Shown one piece after another: positions 9,760 to 18,873 of a stretch of DNA of 64,000 nt. Below the pieces are notes generated by a model. That model was not told the DNA's origin, ran no database searches, and worked only from the letters and a program-made list of their open reading frames with translations. Positions within the stretch are counted from its first letter, which is position 1, and each line of letters begins with the position of its first letter. A program made the translations under genes and the position numbers. This DNA is from Leptospira noumeaensis. Lineage in GTDB: Bacteria; Spirochaetota; Leptospiria; Leptospirales; Leptospiraceae. The DNA is taken from contig NZ_RQFK01000028.1 in NCBI RefSeq assembly GCF_004770765.1, positions 62,001 to 126,000 on the forward strand. Direction: 5' to 3'.

Positions 9760-10893
9760 CTACGACCGACTGGATCGAACTGGATGTTTTTTCAGGTTTT
9801 TTTCTCTATATTCTCTAGGAGTGGTTCCTGTTTCCTTTTTGAAGGCTTCATTGAACGTAGATTTAGAACCAAAACCCACATCATAAGCAATGGCAAGGAG
9901 GGATCTATCCGGTTCTTTTTCGATTTTTTCTTTCGCTTCGTTCACACGGTAGAAATTTGTGTATTGATAAAAACTTTGTTTTATTTCTGTATTTAAAAAT
10001 TCAGAAAGTTGGTGGGAACTTAAGTCCATCCTTTCGGAAAGTTCTCGAAGGCTTAGTTTTTCTTCCCGGTAAATCTTTTCTTTTTCGAATAAATCTTGGA
10101 GTTTGTTCCTCAACTCTGTATGATCTAGTTTCGAAATTTGTGAGATTTTTGCTTTTTTCTCATCTTCTACAATCTTTCGAACTTCCAAAAAGAAGTCTGG
10201 GAAACTCTGTCTGAGTACATATAAAAAACATAAAAATATTCCAATGGCAATTCCTGACAATAGGTGGGCCGTTTGGCCCCCTGTGACCAAAGTTTTTAAT
10301 CCATTTAAGGACAAAGCCAAACAAAACCCAACGATCAAAATTCCAATCTTTAAGGTATAGTTTGTACGAAAGGTACTCCAACGAATTTGTTTGGATATCC
10401 TTCTAAAAATCCGAAGCATACACCAGATATAAATCAAAATGGTAGGCAAAACAAGAACCAAAGGCCTATTTAAGAATGGATTTAAACCACTATTTTCACT
10501 TTCTAAATAATATGTTTTGTTCCAAAAATTCCAAATCAGTATGGATACAAATAAAACAACTAGAGGAACAATGCGGTAGGATAACCTACGGAAAGAACGA
10601 AATTTCCCTTCTAAAACAGTAAGAAAGTATTCATCAAGTAAAACCCCGAGGCAGGCAACCACAGGTAAATCAGTGCGGAAAAGGAGATAAAACCACTTCA
10701 TTTTCCCAGAAGAAATTAGGTAAAAATTTAATAATTGGTAGGCAGTTCCTAAAAAAATAATCCCAAGTAGAACTTGTTTTCTATTTTTATGATAACTGAA
10801 AAATTCCCCAATCGCATAAAGAAAGGCAAGTAAGGAGGAAAACAAAAGAAAGAAGTTTAATGATTCATGGTGAGTTTCAAAAAAAGAAAACAT
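9760..10893 (-). CDS. AraC-family regulator with membrane N-terminus
   Basis: Of 377 residues, the first 220 or so form about seven transmembrane segments (first near residues 12-28), followed by a charged linker and a C-terminal AraC/XylS double helix-turn-helix (about 275-370, with LSLRELSERMDLSSHQLSEFLN and AIAYDVGFGSKSTFNEAFKKETGTTPREYR). This membrane-sensor plus AraC layout is frequent in Leptospira and suggests DNA binding controlled by a membrane or periplasmic signal; the ligand is unknown. It may control its downstream neighbour at 9215-9640, but the gap of 119 bp leaves that open. Confidence 0.85.
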   Translation of the reverse strand: MFSFFETHHESLNFFLLFSSLLAFLYAIGEFFSYHKNRKQVLLGIIFLGTAYQLLNFYLISSGKMKWFYLLFRTDLPVVACLGVLLDEYFLTVLEGKFRSFRRLSYRIVPLVVLFVSILIWNFWNKTYYLESENSGLNPFLNRPLVLVLPTILIYIWCMLRIFRRISKQIRWSTFRTNYTLKIGILIVGFCLALSLNGLKTLVTGGQTAHLLSGIAIGIFLCFLYVLRQSFPDFFLEVRKIVEDEKKAKISQISKLDHTELRNKLQDLFEKEKIYREEKLSLRELSERMDLSSHQLSEFLNTEIKQSFYQYTNFYRVNEAKEKIEKEPDRSLLAIAYDVGFGSKSTFNEAFKKETGTTPREYREKNLKKHPVRSSRS

Positions 10894-11152
10894 CGTTATA
10901 CCAGCTGGATTAGAGATTTAAAGGGAAATGATCACTGTTTAGACTAATCATGATTTCCCAGCAAGAATTGTTACCATTCATTTTCTTTCGAATGGAAATA
11001 TTTATTTCCCAATGAATTAACATAACTAACAAATTTTTGGGACACAATATGTCCGGTTCGATCGAAACGGATGTATTTATAAGTAAGATCCGATCCACTC
11101 AGACGACCAAATTTCATTTTTAAAGTATCCTTAAATCATTAAGAGGTGCCAA

Positions 11153-11785
11153 ATGTCCTTTGTCAGTTTTTCCACAGGTAATCCCAAATTCACAGAAAAA
11201 ACAAACGATCCTATCTTCGTAGAAGAAAATAGAAACAAGAACCAGCGACTCACGAGTGAAGAAACATCGCTACTCGAAGGGAAAGTTTTGTATCATAGCC
11301 ATCTCTCCATTTCTCTTTCTGCGATTGATATGACTTTTTATTGGAAACGTTGTGATGTTTTATCCAATTTTATTTCTCAATTTTATTTTCATTCTTATGA
11401 ATCAAAAAAATTAGATAACAATGCCATTTCCACAATCATTAACGAACTCGTAGAAAATGCAGCGAAGTATTCTGATAAAGAAAATAGTAAAATTTTTCTA
11501 GAAATAAAAGACTTAGGAACTCATCTACGTGTGGAAGTAAAAAACCGAGTGACTCCTTGGACAAAAGCAATTTTTGAAAATAAAATTAATACAATCCAAT
11601 CGGGGAACTTAGAACAGTTGTATTTTGATGCACTTGAAACAAGAAACCATGGATCCGGGAATGCAGGGATTGGACTACTAATGTTACTCAAAGATTACCA
11701 TTTGAATTTAGCTTATGAGTTTACCAAAGTGGATGAATTTAGTTTTGAAGTGACGATGAGAGTCCATATCCCAACTGAAACCTAA
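11153..11785 (+). CDS. GHKL-type ATP-binding regulator
   Basis: A 210-residue soluble protein with a single histidine-kinase-like ATPase fold. The N-box NELVENAAKYS lies near residue 96, and a G-rich GSGNAGIGLLML segment near residue 168 matches the G2 region. There is no dimerisation domain or phosphorylatable His, so it resembles anti-sigma-factor kinases or stand-alone GHKL regulators, such as the slr1658-like group, rather than a full sensor kinase. No anti-anti-sigma partner is adjacent. An AAGAGGTG ribosome binding site precedes the ATG. It converges with aroA, 9 bp apart. Confidence 0.72.
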   Translation: MSFVSFSTGNPKFTEKTNDPIFVEENRNKNQRLTSEETSLLEGKVLYHSHLSISLSAIDMTFYWKRCDVLSNFISQFYFHSYESKKLDNNAISTIINELVENAAKYSDKENSKIFLEIKDLGTHLRVEVKNRVTPWTKAIFENKINTIQSGNLEQLYFDALETRNHGSGNAGIGLLMLLKDYHLNLAYEFTKVDEFSFEVTMRVHIPTET

Positions 11786-11794
11786 AACTAAATT

Positions 11795-13081
11795 TTAAAA
11801 TGACTTTAAGATATCAAAAAACCCTGGGAAACTTGTGTCTACCCAACTTGTGTCATCAAACGTAAGTTCAACGCCTGATAACTTAGAAAGGATAGCAAAA
11901 CTCATAGCAATTCGGTGATCCATAAAAGTTTCAATCGCAGTGGATTTAATTTCTTTTACTTCACCGAATTCGTATCCATCTTTGGATTCGTTCACGGTGA
12001 CACCTAATCTTTCGAGGTTGGATACCATAGACAAAATGCGATCCGATTCTTTCGCACGAAGTTCTTCTGCATGAGAGATTTGAAATCCTCCTTCAGAAAA
12101 AAGTCCAGCTATGGTTAGGATCGGAATTTCATCGATGATGGAAGGAATCAAATCTTCTGTGATCACAGAGCGCTTTAGTTTGGAAGGATAAACAAGTAAA
12201 TCTCCGATCTCTTCCCCGCATTCTTGTCGTTTGGCGGTCACTTCAATATTGCCACCCATATTTCTGAGTACTGTGATGATTCCCACTCGGGAAGGATTGA
12301 GTCCAATATTACGGATGAGAAGAGGTTCCGTCCCTCCGGCACAAAGTCCAAAAACAATATAAAAGGCAGCACTCGAGATATCTCCGGGAATCACAAACTT
12401 AGCCCCTTCAAAATGATAAGGTGGTTTTACAGTAAAATGAACCGGTGAATGGTGCTGAATATTTCCACCGAGAAACCGAATCATATTTTCCGTATGGTCG
12501 CGGGAAACTTCAGATTCTTTGTACTCAATGGAAATCTCCGAAGCAAGGGCCGCAAGTACGAGAGCACTTTTGATTTGGGCCGAAGCAATTGGACTTGTAT
12601 AAGAATAATCGTTTAGTTGTTTTCCCGTCACAAGCAAAGGTGCCCTATCATTCCCTGCCACAGAAACAATTTCGGCTCCCATTTCCCGAAGGGGATTCAT
12701 AATCCTTGCCATAGGTCGTTTGCAAAGGGAAACATCGCCAGTCAAAGTGGCGGTAAGACCGGGAAGTCCAGCAAGAAGGCCTGCGGAAAGCCGAATTCCC
12801 GTACCCGCATTTCCAAAGTCCAGAACTTGCGAGGGAGATTTTAAGTTCCTTTTCCCTGGACTTTGAACGGAATAACTCCCTTTGCCAATGGATTCGACTG
12901 AAAGTCCTAAACTGACAAAACATTTTAAGGTATGAAGCGGATCTTCCCCTTCTAAAAAACCATGAATTTCGGATTTTCCTTGGGAGAGTGCACTAAAGAG
13001 TACCGACCGATGCGAGATGGACTTATCTCCTGGGACATAAATTTCTTTTTTGGCACTTAATTTGGTTTGGGGCTTCAACAT
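11795..13081 (-). CDS. aroA: 3-phosphoshikimate 1-carboxyvinyltransferase (EPSP synthase)
   Basis: Joins shikimate-3-phosphate and PEP on the way to chorismate. The start at 13081 gives 428 residues, the usual size, and places [15 protein letters not shown] near the N-terminus; the longer in-frame extension to 13315 looks non-coding and runs through the divergent gene at 13170. [12 protein letters not shown] (the family has LxxGNAGTAxR), [11 protein letters not shown] and [10 protein letters not shown] are present. Gly rather than Ala follows Thr in the PEP-site motif, which is the natural state of some class II-like enzymes. The ribosome binding site is weak (TTTTAGAAAA). Confidence 0.93.
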   Translation of the reverse strand: MLKPQTKLSAKKEIYVPGDKSISHRSVLFSALSQGKSEIHGFLEGEDPLHTLKCFVSLGLSVESIGKGSYSVQSPGKRNLKSPSQVLDFGNAGTGIRLSAGLLAGLPGLTATLTGDVSLCKRPMARIMNPLREMGAEIVSVAGNDRAPLLVTGKQLNDYSYTSPIASAQIKSALVLAALASEISIEYKESEVSRDHTENMIRFLGGNIQHHSPVHFTVKPPYHFEGAKFVIPGDISSAAFYIVFGLCAGGTEPLLIRNIGLNPSRVGIITVLRNMGGNIEVTAKRQECGEEIGDLLVYPSKLKRSVITEDLIPSIIDEIPILTIAGLFSEGGFQISHAEELRAKESDRILSMVSNLERLGVTVNESKDGYEFGEVKEIKSTAIETFMDHRIAMSFAILSKLSGVELTFDDTSWVDTSFPGFFDILKSF

Positions 13082-13169
13082 GTTGTATTTTTCTAAAAAG
13101 TATTTTGCAATTTGGTGCTTCTTTATTAGGTTTTGACGGAAACCAAAGTTTCGCAAAACGAACAACCAA

Positions 13170-15707
13170 ATGCCTCTAGATACCAGTAAAAATAACCAAA
13201 AGATCCCAGTCAATCCAGGTGAAGTCCTTTTCATCGGAGGCAAAGCCTCGACTTCCATGAACATCCTACACGAAGGATCGGTTCGAGTGGAAACCACTTT
13301 GGGTGATACAAGCATCGTACTCTATAGTTTAGAAGGGGCAAACCTCACACCAGGTATCTTTGCGCTTTTAGAAGGAACGCCCTATCCATATACCATCCGA
13401 GCTAAAACTTCTTGTGTCATTTCAACCTATGTAATGAACCAACCCAATGCCAAAAAAACTCTGACTTCTAAAGTTTCTGTGGGAGTGATGGCAGTAAGAA
13501 CTCTACTCAAAGAAATTGGTGAACTTTACAAACGAGTCATTTCGATCAAAGGTCTTTCTGCAAAGTTTGAACAAACTATGGACAACTTGGGTGCGGTGTA
13601 TTATATTCTAAACCCTTCCATCTTTTCCGATGTAAGTCCGGGAGCCCTCATCACTCGTGATGAAAATATCATTGATCCAGTGATGAAACTCATCCGAAAC
13701 AACTTGGCCGGGTTCCAAGAACACGGGGGGATGTTACCAGACAAACCAAGTGTAACCTTTTTAGAGGAAGACCATGGTGAGTTTTTTGAAAGGAACTATA
13801 GCGAAGCAGTAGAATGGAACGATGCAGAGTTTCATTTCATTCGCAAAATTCTTTCCGTGAATCCAAAAATTTCACAGGCTTTGTTTGAAGCAGATCCTAC
13901 TCTTTTACAAAGTGCAGCAGAAAGTTATGTAAAAACCTATCGCGAGTTATTTGAAATTCTAAATAAAGAAACATTCGAACTTTCCGAAATGTTGAATTCA
14001 ATGTTTGCTGGAGAAAACTCTCTCATTGAAAAATTCAATTTAACTTTGGATTTATTCAACACGGGATACTCTACCATTCCTTCTACAGTTTTATTACCTG
14101 TAACAGAATGGGCTCTCAAAAAATCAAAGTCCTTACTCGAAGAGTATAAACAAATTTTTGGATCTCCTTTTGCTTCTGTAGGAAACAGTTTAGACAAATT
14201 AGAAACCAAACAAACTGAATTAACAAATAAATACAGCCACGAACTATCTGCACAAAAAAACAAAGAGGAACTGTCGGCACAAGGGAACGGAACCATCCAT
14301 GCAGGGATCGATACCCAAGCTCTCAAGGTGGAACTATTAAACTCCGCCAGTCAAATTCTAAACTACTCACAAGCAGATCCAGAATCAGTAAAAGAGTTTT
14401 CCACTCTTATGGTAAAACTCAAATCCTTTAAAAACCCATTGGATCCAGAACCAGACAATCGGAAAATTAGAAGGACAATTGCAAAAACGTATTGGGACGT
14501 TTATAAAAAATCTTTTACCAAATGGTTACAGGCGGGCAAACAGGCCCCGAAAGCCGTTGAACTTATGTTACGTTATGGATACTTTGACGAAACCCTTTTG
14601 GATGAGGGTCATATCGTAGAACTGGTTGGCCGTTTGCACCAAGGTGGTGGAAATCCTAGCGCCCCAATCCATTACGGAACCGATTGGTTAGAAAGAATTT
14701 ATTCGCGCGAAGCCCCAACTTCTGTGGATGAACTCGGGCAAACGTTTTTCGAAAAACTAAAAATGGAGTTAAAAGATTCAGGCATTAAATCAGAAAAAGA
14801 CATCCCACCTGATTATGATACAGGAGAGGCAAGACTTGGATCTGAAATTTCATCCATGTATGAACCAAACGTACGTTTGACGTCTGGTAATATTGCCAGC
14901 CACTTCCCAATTTTGACTAAATACCATATCACCATTCCTTTGGAAAAATGTTTTGTTTCCAAAGAAGATGTGGAAAAGGCCCTCCAATACATCTTAAGCG
15001 TAGACTACACCGCTTTCAATAGAGAAGTCATTTATAGAAACGAAGACATTGGAATCAAAAACGAATTCATCCAAAGATCCATCATTCCGGATTTTATCTT
15101 AGTTCCGTCAATCGGACCCAAAATCATGATGTGGCAGGATCTTTCCATTTTCCGTGGAGCTGGTTCTAAGGAATCCAGGGGTCGTATTTGTATTCCTCAC
15201 TTTGTCACTGGAGACTTAAAAACATTTATGTTAGAAGCCATTGCGGCATTCCGTTGGGAACTTTGTAAAAATATTCTTGGTCCAGACTGGAACAACGTGG
15301 GGATTCCTTCCATCACAGCAGATTACACGGATTATGTGCAGTTCTACAAAAAAAGTAAGGATCTTTCTCCAGAACTCAAAGAGAAAATTTCTTCTGAATT
15401 CAAACGATTCCGTACTGACCGCGACAAATTTGCTTACGATTATTCCATGTGGATTCGGTATGAAGCGGAAGGAGTGCAGCGGGTCAACCGAGTGGTCAGG
15501 TCCATCTTCTACCGCCATATCCCTTTCCACAAAAATATCAGAGAAAAGGTGAGCTCCCAACCTGCTTATTCTGAACTACACAACCGCTTCAAAAACATTC
15601 GCACACGCCAACATAAGGAATTTGAAAACAAATACAAAAAGTATATGGATGCTAGCGGGAACCTACCCAAAGAACTCTACGAGAATTTAACTTTTTACGA
15701 AGTTTAA
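13170..15707 (+). CDS. Large cyclic-nucleotide-binding-domain protein
   Basis: An 845-residue soluble protein. The first 110 residues fit a cNMP-binding jelly roll ([26 protein letters not shown], then a hydrophobic strand and a [13 protein letters not shown] strand). The remaining 730 residues are mainly helical and match no domain I recognise; there is no helix-turn-helix, kinase or transporter motif. Class III cyclases exist nearby (20771-23098), so cAMP or cGMP is a plausible ligand, but that link is inferred. It diverges from aroA with 88 bp between the starts. Confidence 0.75.
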   Translation: MPLDTSKNNQKIPVNPGEVLFIGGKASTSMNILHEGSVRVETTLGDTSIVLYSLEGANLTPGIFALLEGTPYPYTIRAKTSCVISTYVMNQPNAKKTLTSKVSVGVMAVRTLLKEIGELYKRVISIKGLSAKFEQTMDNLGAVYYILNPSIFSDVSPGALITRDENIIDPVMKLIRNNLAGFQEHGGMLPDKPSVTFLEEDHGEFFERNYSEAVEWNDAEFHFIRKILSVNPKISQALFEADPTLLQSAAESYVKTYRELFEILNKETFELSEMLNSMFAGENSLIEKFNLTLDLFNTGYSTIPSTVLLPVTEWALKKSKSLLEEYKQIFGSPFASVGNSLDKLETKQTELTNKYSHELSAQKNKEELSAQGNGTIHAGIDTQALKVELLNSASQILNYSQADPESVKEFSTLMVKLKSFKNPLDPEPDNRKIRRTIAKTYWDVYKKSFTKWLQAGKQAPKAVELMLRYGYFDETLLDEGHIVELVGRLHQGGGNPSAPIHYGTDWLERIYSREAPTSVDELGQTFFEKLKMELKDSGIKSEKDIPPDYDTGEARLGSEISSMYEPNVRLTSGNIASHFPILTKYHITIPLEKCFVSKEDVEKALQYILSVDYTAFNREVIYRNEDIGIKNEFIQRSIIPDFILVPSIGPKIMMWQDLSIFRGAGSKESRGRICIPHFVTGDLKTFMLEAIAAFRWELCKNILGPDWNNVGIPSITADYTDYVQFYKKSKDLSPELKEKISSEFKRFRTDRDKFAYDYSMWIRYEAEGVQRVNRVVRSIFYRHIPFHKNIREKVSSQPAYSELHNRFKNIRTRQHKEFENKYKKYMDASGNLPKELYENLTFYEV

Positions 15708-15718
15708 TCCTTGCCAAC

Positions 15719-15751
15719 TTTCATAGATGCAACATAATTGCATCTATGAAA
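15719..15751 (+). promoter_or_regulatory. 14-bp perfect inverted repeat across a start codon
   Basis: TTTCATAGATGCAA (15719-15732) and its exact reverse complement (15738-15751) flank a 5-base centre. The right arm contains the ATG (15746-15748) of the flavoprotein gene, and no Shine-Dalgarno sequence is visible. It could be an operator for a dimeric repressor, or an RNA hairpin that hides the start. Confidence 0.7.
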
Positions 15752-16648
15752 TCCCTTCAAAAAGCCGACGTCACCATCATTGGTGGTAGTTTTTCTGGTC
15801 TCTCCGCCTCACTCTCTCTTGTAAGATCCTTACGAAAAATCATAGTCATCGATTCCGAAAGGCCCTGTAACAAAACCACACCGGCCTCCCATAACTTCAT
15901 CACCCATGATGGAGAATCTCCCGCACTCATTCGTTCAAAAGCTATAGAAGATTTAAAAGGTTATCCAACTTTTAAACTCGAGTTAGGTGAAGTAACTTCT
16001 GTGCAAAAAATGGAAACCGGATTTTTAGTCAAAGGGAATGGATTTCAAGAAATCCAAACGGGGAAAATTATTTTTGCAACGGGACTAAAGGATATCTTAC
16101 CTGAGATTCCTGGTTTTAGCGAGTCCTGGGGAAAATCGGTCATCCATTGCCCTTATTGCCACGGATATGAATTTGTTGGAAACAAAACAGGACTCTGGAT
16201 GAACGAAACGGGTGTATACGAACATTCTAAATTTCTAAAGCACTGGTCAAAGGAACTGACCGTCTATACGAATGGCCCTATCCAATTTTCAAAAGAAGAA
16301 CAAGTCCAATTAGAAAAAGAAGGGATTTCGATTGTTACGGAAATTGTAAAAGCCCTGATTCATAACGAAGGCCAAATTTCTGCGATCCAACTAGAATCCG
16401 GTAAGGAGATTTCGATCGAGGCCCTGTACACAAGAATACCGATTGTACAACATTCTAAGTTACCAGAAGAATTGGGTTGTAAACTCCTTCCCAGTGGCCA
16501 TCTAGAAGTTTCCAATTTTTATGAAACAAATGTTCCAGGTGTTTATGCGGTTGGTGATATGGCTTCGATGTTTCGTTCGGTGGCACACGCAGTCCACTCT
16601 GGAAATATTGCAGGTGCTATGCTCAACCGGTCGATGATTTTGTCTTAA
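15746..16648 (+). CDS. Thioredoxin-reductase-like FAD/NAD(P) oxidoreductase
   Basis: A 300-residue flavoprotein with the two-dinucleotide-domain fold. The FAD-binding GGSFSGLSA lies near residues 13-21, the redox-active CPYC is at Cys135 and Cys138, and the FAD-contact motif VYAVGDMA is near residue 269. Length and motif order match low-molecular-weight thioredoxin-reductase-like proteins, and HCPYCHGYE is typical of the group often found without a thioredoxin partner. The second nucleotide-binding Gly motif is not obvious (NKTGLWMNETG), so NAD(P)H specificity is uncertain. The start lies inside a 33-base palindrome, suggesting tight regulation. It abuts the convergent gene with no gap. Confidence 0.87.
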   Translation: MKSLQKADVTIIGGSFSGLSASLSLVRSLRKIIVIDSERPCNKTTPASHNFITHDGESPALIRSKAIEDLKGYPTFKLELGEVTSVQKMETGFLVKGNGFQEIQTGKIIFATGLKDILPEIPGFSESWGKSVIHCPYCHGYEFVGNKTGLWMNETGVYEHSKFLKHWSKELTVYTNGPIQFSKEEQVQLEKEGISIVTEIVKALIHNEGQISAIQLESGKEISIEALYTRIPIVQHSKLPEELGCKLLPSGHLEVSNFYETNVPGVYAVGDMASMFRSVAHAVHSGNIAGAMLNRSMILS

Positions 16649-17335
16649 CTATACTTCTTCGACAAAATATGGTCTTGTGTATTCTCTCACAATTTCTACC
16701 ACGAAGCGGCCCCAGGATTTGGGGTCTTCTTGGGAGATATTGACCTGTTTGATTTTTGGAAAATACGCCGCGGGTTTAAAAACGGAATGGGTGAGCTCCA
16801 AAGCTCTGAGGTAGTTGTCCAATCGTTTTACTTTTACAAAATTGATGATTTCGTTTTGGATTTTTTCTTTGGGAAGGTATCCCACAATGATCATCCTTGG
16901 GAATAGGTTTTTTTTCAGAAGTCCGATGAAGTCTTCAAAACTATCCACTCGGTCGATAAACCCTTCATAAGCACCACCACCGAGGTTCATAATTTGGGTC
17001 ACAATGTCCATGGAAAAGGAAACCCCTTCCATCGTAGACATATCGGAGATGATGACAAGCCCCTCGTCCGGTTGGAAGACCTTAAACATATCCACACCCT
17101 TAAAATGGCGCCTGAGGAGTTTTGCCGCGGATACATCGATTTCTTGGGCTTTGGCCAGGAGAACCTTTCCTTGAGGGTCGAGAATGGGATCTCGGGTGAT
17201 TAGGTACCGTTTTTTCACGGCATTTTGGTTCATGACTCGAAAGGCCTTTACTTTTTCCTCGATTTCATCCAAGGTTGAGTAACCAATCTTAAGTACATTT
17301 TCCCGTTTGCGTTTCCCGATGTCTGTTTCTTCCAT
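16649..17335 (-). CDS. Conserved-looking hypothetical protein
   Basis: A 228-residue soluble protein without signal peptide or membrane segment. I do not recognise the family. The N-terminal half contains [20 protein letters not shown] and the middle a hydrophobic alternating pattern ([21 protein letters not shown]), consistent with an alpha/beta fold. It has its own ATG at 17335 and is followed by the convergent flavoprotein gene, whose stop codon is immediately adjacent. The lipoprotein gene at 17419 diverges from it. Confidence 0.65.
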   Translation of the reverse strand: MEETDIGKRKRENVLKIGYSTLDEIEEKVKAFRVMNQNAVKKRYLITRDPILDPQGKVLLAKAQEIDVSAAKLLRRHFKGVDMFKVFQPDEGLVIISDMSTMEGVSFSMDIVTQIMNLGGGAYEGFIDRVDSFEDFIGLLKKNLFPRMIIVGYLPKEKIQNEIINFVKVKRLDNYLRALELTHSVFKPAAYFPKIKQVNISQEDPKSWGRFVVEIVREYTRPYFVEEV

Positions 17336-17418
17336 GAAAGCTTGGTGCCTAAATCTTTGTATTGCTTATCCTATGGTAATTCTACCAATGTATAGCATAT
17401 TTTTGTCTAAGGAATAGA

Positions 17419-17823
17419 ATGAGGTTTAATTTTTCCCTATTTCCCCTACTCTTACTTGTCATCCGCTGTTCTACAGTGGATTTTATCCCAGAACCTGATT
17501 ACAGGCCAAATGATTCGCGTTATAAGGTCAATTCCTGGGAAGATGTTGAAATCATAAGAGAACGACCAAAACGCCTGTTTAAAATTGTTGGAGAAGTGGT
17601 GATTCGTAATACGGAAGACCTCACTTGGGACGATTATGAGCCAAGGGTCAAAAAAGATATGTTCCGGCGAAAAATCGATGGAGTTTGGATGACAGAAAAA
17701 AACCAAACCACCATTGACTCTGTTTCCGTTGAAACGATGGATCAAAAAGGTCGTTCTACCAATTCCTATTTACAAAAATCAAACCTTCCAAGTTGGAAGG
17801 GATATGCCTACAGGTACAAATAA
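17419..17823 (+). CDS. Small putative lipoprotein
   Basis: A 134-residue protein with a short hydrophobic signal and a candidate lipobox ending at Cys17 (LLVIRC). The mature part is hydrophilic and ends in WKGYAYRYK. An AAGGAA ribosome binding site precedes the ATG. A predicted strand-rich segment (RLFKIVGEVVIRNTEDLTWDDYEP) is the clearest structured part. No family recognised. It is followed after 6 bp by the 17830 gene, suggesting one transcript. Confidence 0.65.
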   Translation: MRFNFSLFPLLLLVIRCSTVDFIPEPDYRPNDSRYKVNSWEDVEIIRERPKRLFKIVGEVVIRNTEDLTWDDYEPRVKKDMFRRKIDGVWMTEKNQTTIDSVSVETMDQKGRSTNSYLQKSNLPSWKGYAYRYK

Positions 17824-17829
17824 AATTTT

Positions 17830-18321
17830 ATGCCAAGAATTTTTGACTCAGAAATCTATGTATCTTCAAACGACGAGTGGATCTTTCGTGAAAACAAAAT
17901 TGATAAGGAAGAGATTTTACAATACTTCAGAAACAATCTTCATGGGAACGGGAAGGGAGTTTACATTGAGAACAAGTTCGGCGAACTCTCCGAACACGGA
18001 TACATCAGGATTGACGGATGTCCCTGTCATGTTTTGCATGTGGAACAAACAGATACTGAATTAGTATTTCATACCGATGATGGAAGGAGTTATCCTTTTG
18101 GTGAATTTGAAATTTATGAAACGATCGATGGTGGACTGATAGGCCTTCGTTCAGCAGAAGAAAAAATAAAATATAGATTCACTTGGAATGCAGCAAAAGA
18201 ACTTTCGGATCATTTAGAAGAAGAAGGGGAATCCACCTATTTGGAATGGAACGGAGTGAAAATGGAAGTGCCTAAGTATTTGGGAGAGATTGTTGTCCCT
18301 CTCCCAACCGATTTTTCTTAA
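17830..18321 (+). CDS. Hypothetical protein, DUF1285-like
   Basis: A 163-residue soluble protein, no signal or membrane segment. The order WIFRENKIDKEEILQYF, GKGVYIENKFGE and CPCHVLHVEQTDTELVF looks like DUF1285 proteins, where a modified residue or ligand loop follows a W-F-x-N-x-x-I opening; this is a loose pattern match and should be treated as a guess. It lies 6 bp after the lipoprotein gene and converges with the TPR gene, 4 bp apart. Confidence 0.6.
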   Translation: MPRIFDSEIYVSSNDEWIFRENKIDKEEILQYFRNNLHGNGKGVYIENKFGELSEHGYIRIDGCPCHVLHVEQTDTELVFHTDDGRSYPFGEFEIYETIDGGLIGLRSAEEKIKYRFTWNAAKELSDHLEEEGESTYLEWNGVKMEVPKYLGEIVVPLPTDFS

Positions 18322-18325
18322 TTTC

Positions 18326-18811
18326 TTAATTCGAAGGAGCTTCTTCGTCAGATTTTAATTCCCGCCAAAGATCATTTGCTTCTGAAAAATCTTTTTTTAA
18401 AGTCAGTGCTTTGTGAAGGTATTGTAAGGATCTTTCTGGCCGATTCCATAACTTATACAAAGTTGCTAGATTAAAATAAGAAATATGAGGGGCATCATTA
18501 CGTTCACAACGAACGGATTTTTTTAGCCAGTAAACTGCTTCTTTATCGTTCCCCATTCTTAGCAAAAGAACACCAATTTCATTACAAGGGTTGCCATATT
18601 CGTGATTTAGGCTTACGGCTTTGTAATAAGAAGCAAGTGCATCACTCCATTGGCCAAGAGCGTTTTGAACCAAACCTAAATAAAAATAGGCCTCTTCGGA
18701 TTCTTCCAATTCCAAACTGGAACGAAGGTGGAATTCGGCTCGGTCTAAGTCACCGACTTTGAAATGGTCTTTTGCTAAATCTAAGGAAAGTTGGAAAGAA
18801 CTAGAAGACAA
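18326..18811 (-). CDS. TPR-repeat protein
   Basis: A 161-residue soluble protein made almost entirely of tetratricopeptide repeats; about four are visible, with AYFYLGLVQNALGQWSDAL and ISYFNLATLYKLWNRPERSL among the clearest. The probable start is a TTG at 18811 with an AGGCGAG-like ribosome binding site. TPRs mediate protein-protein contacts; the partner is unknown. It follows dxs by 62 bp on the same strand and could be the last gene of that transcript. Confidence 0.7.
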   Translation of the reverse strand: MSSSSFQLSLDLAKDHFKVGDLDRAEFHLRSSLELEESEEAYFYLGLVQNALGQWSDALASYYKAVSLNHEYGNPCNEIGVLLLRMGNDKEAVYWLKKSVRCERNDAPHISYFNLATLYKLWNRPERSLQYLHKALTLKKDFSEANDLWRELKSDEEAPSN

Positions 18812-18873
18812 TGAGATACTCGCCTGTTTTCTTTCATTTTCGGATGACTTAAAAAAACTCCGTAAAACTATTT

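Noticed and set aside
13082..13315. N-terminal extension of aroA
   Set aside because: It would overlap the divergent 13170 gene by about 150 bp, and the family signature begins just after the ATG at 13081.
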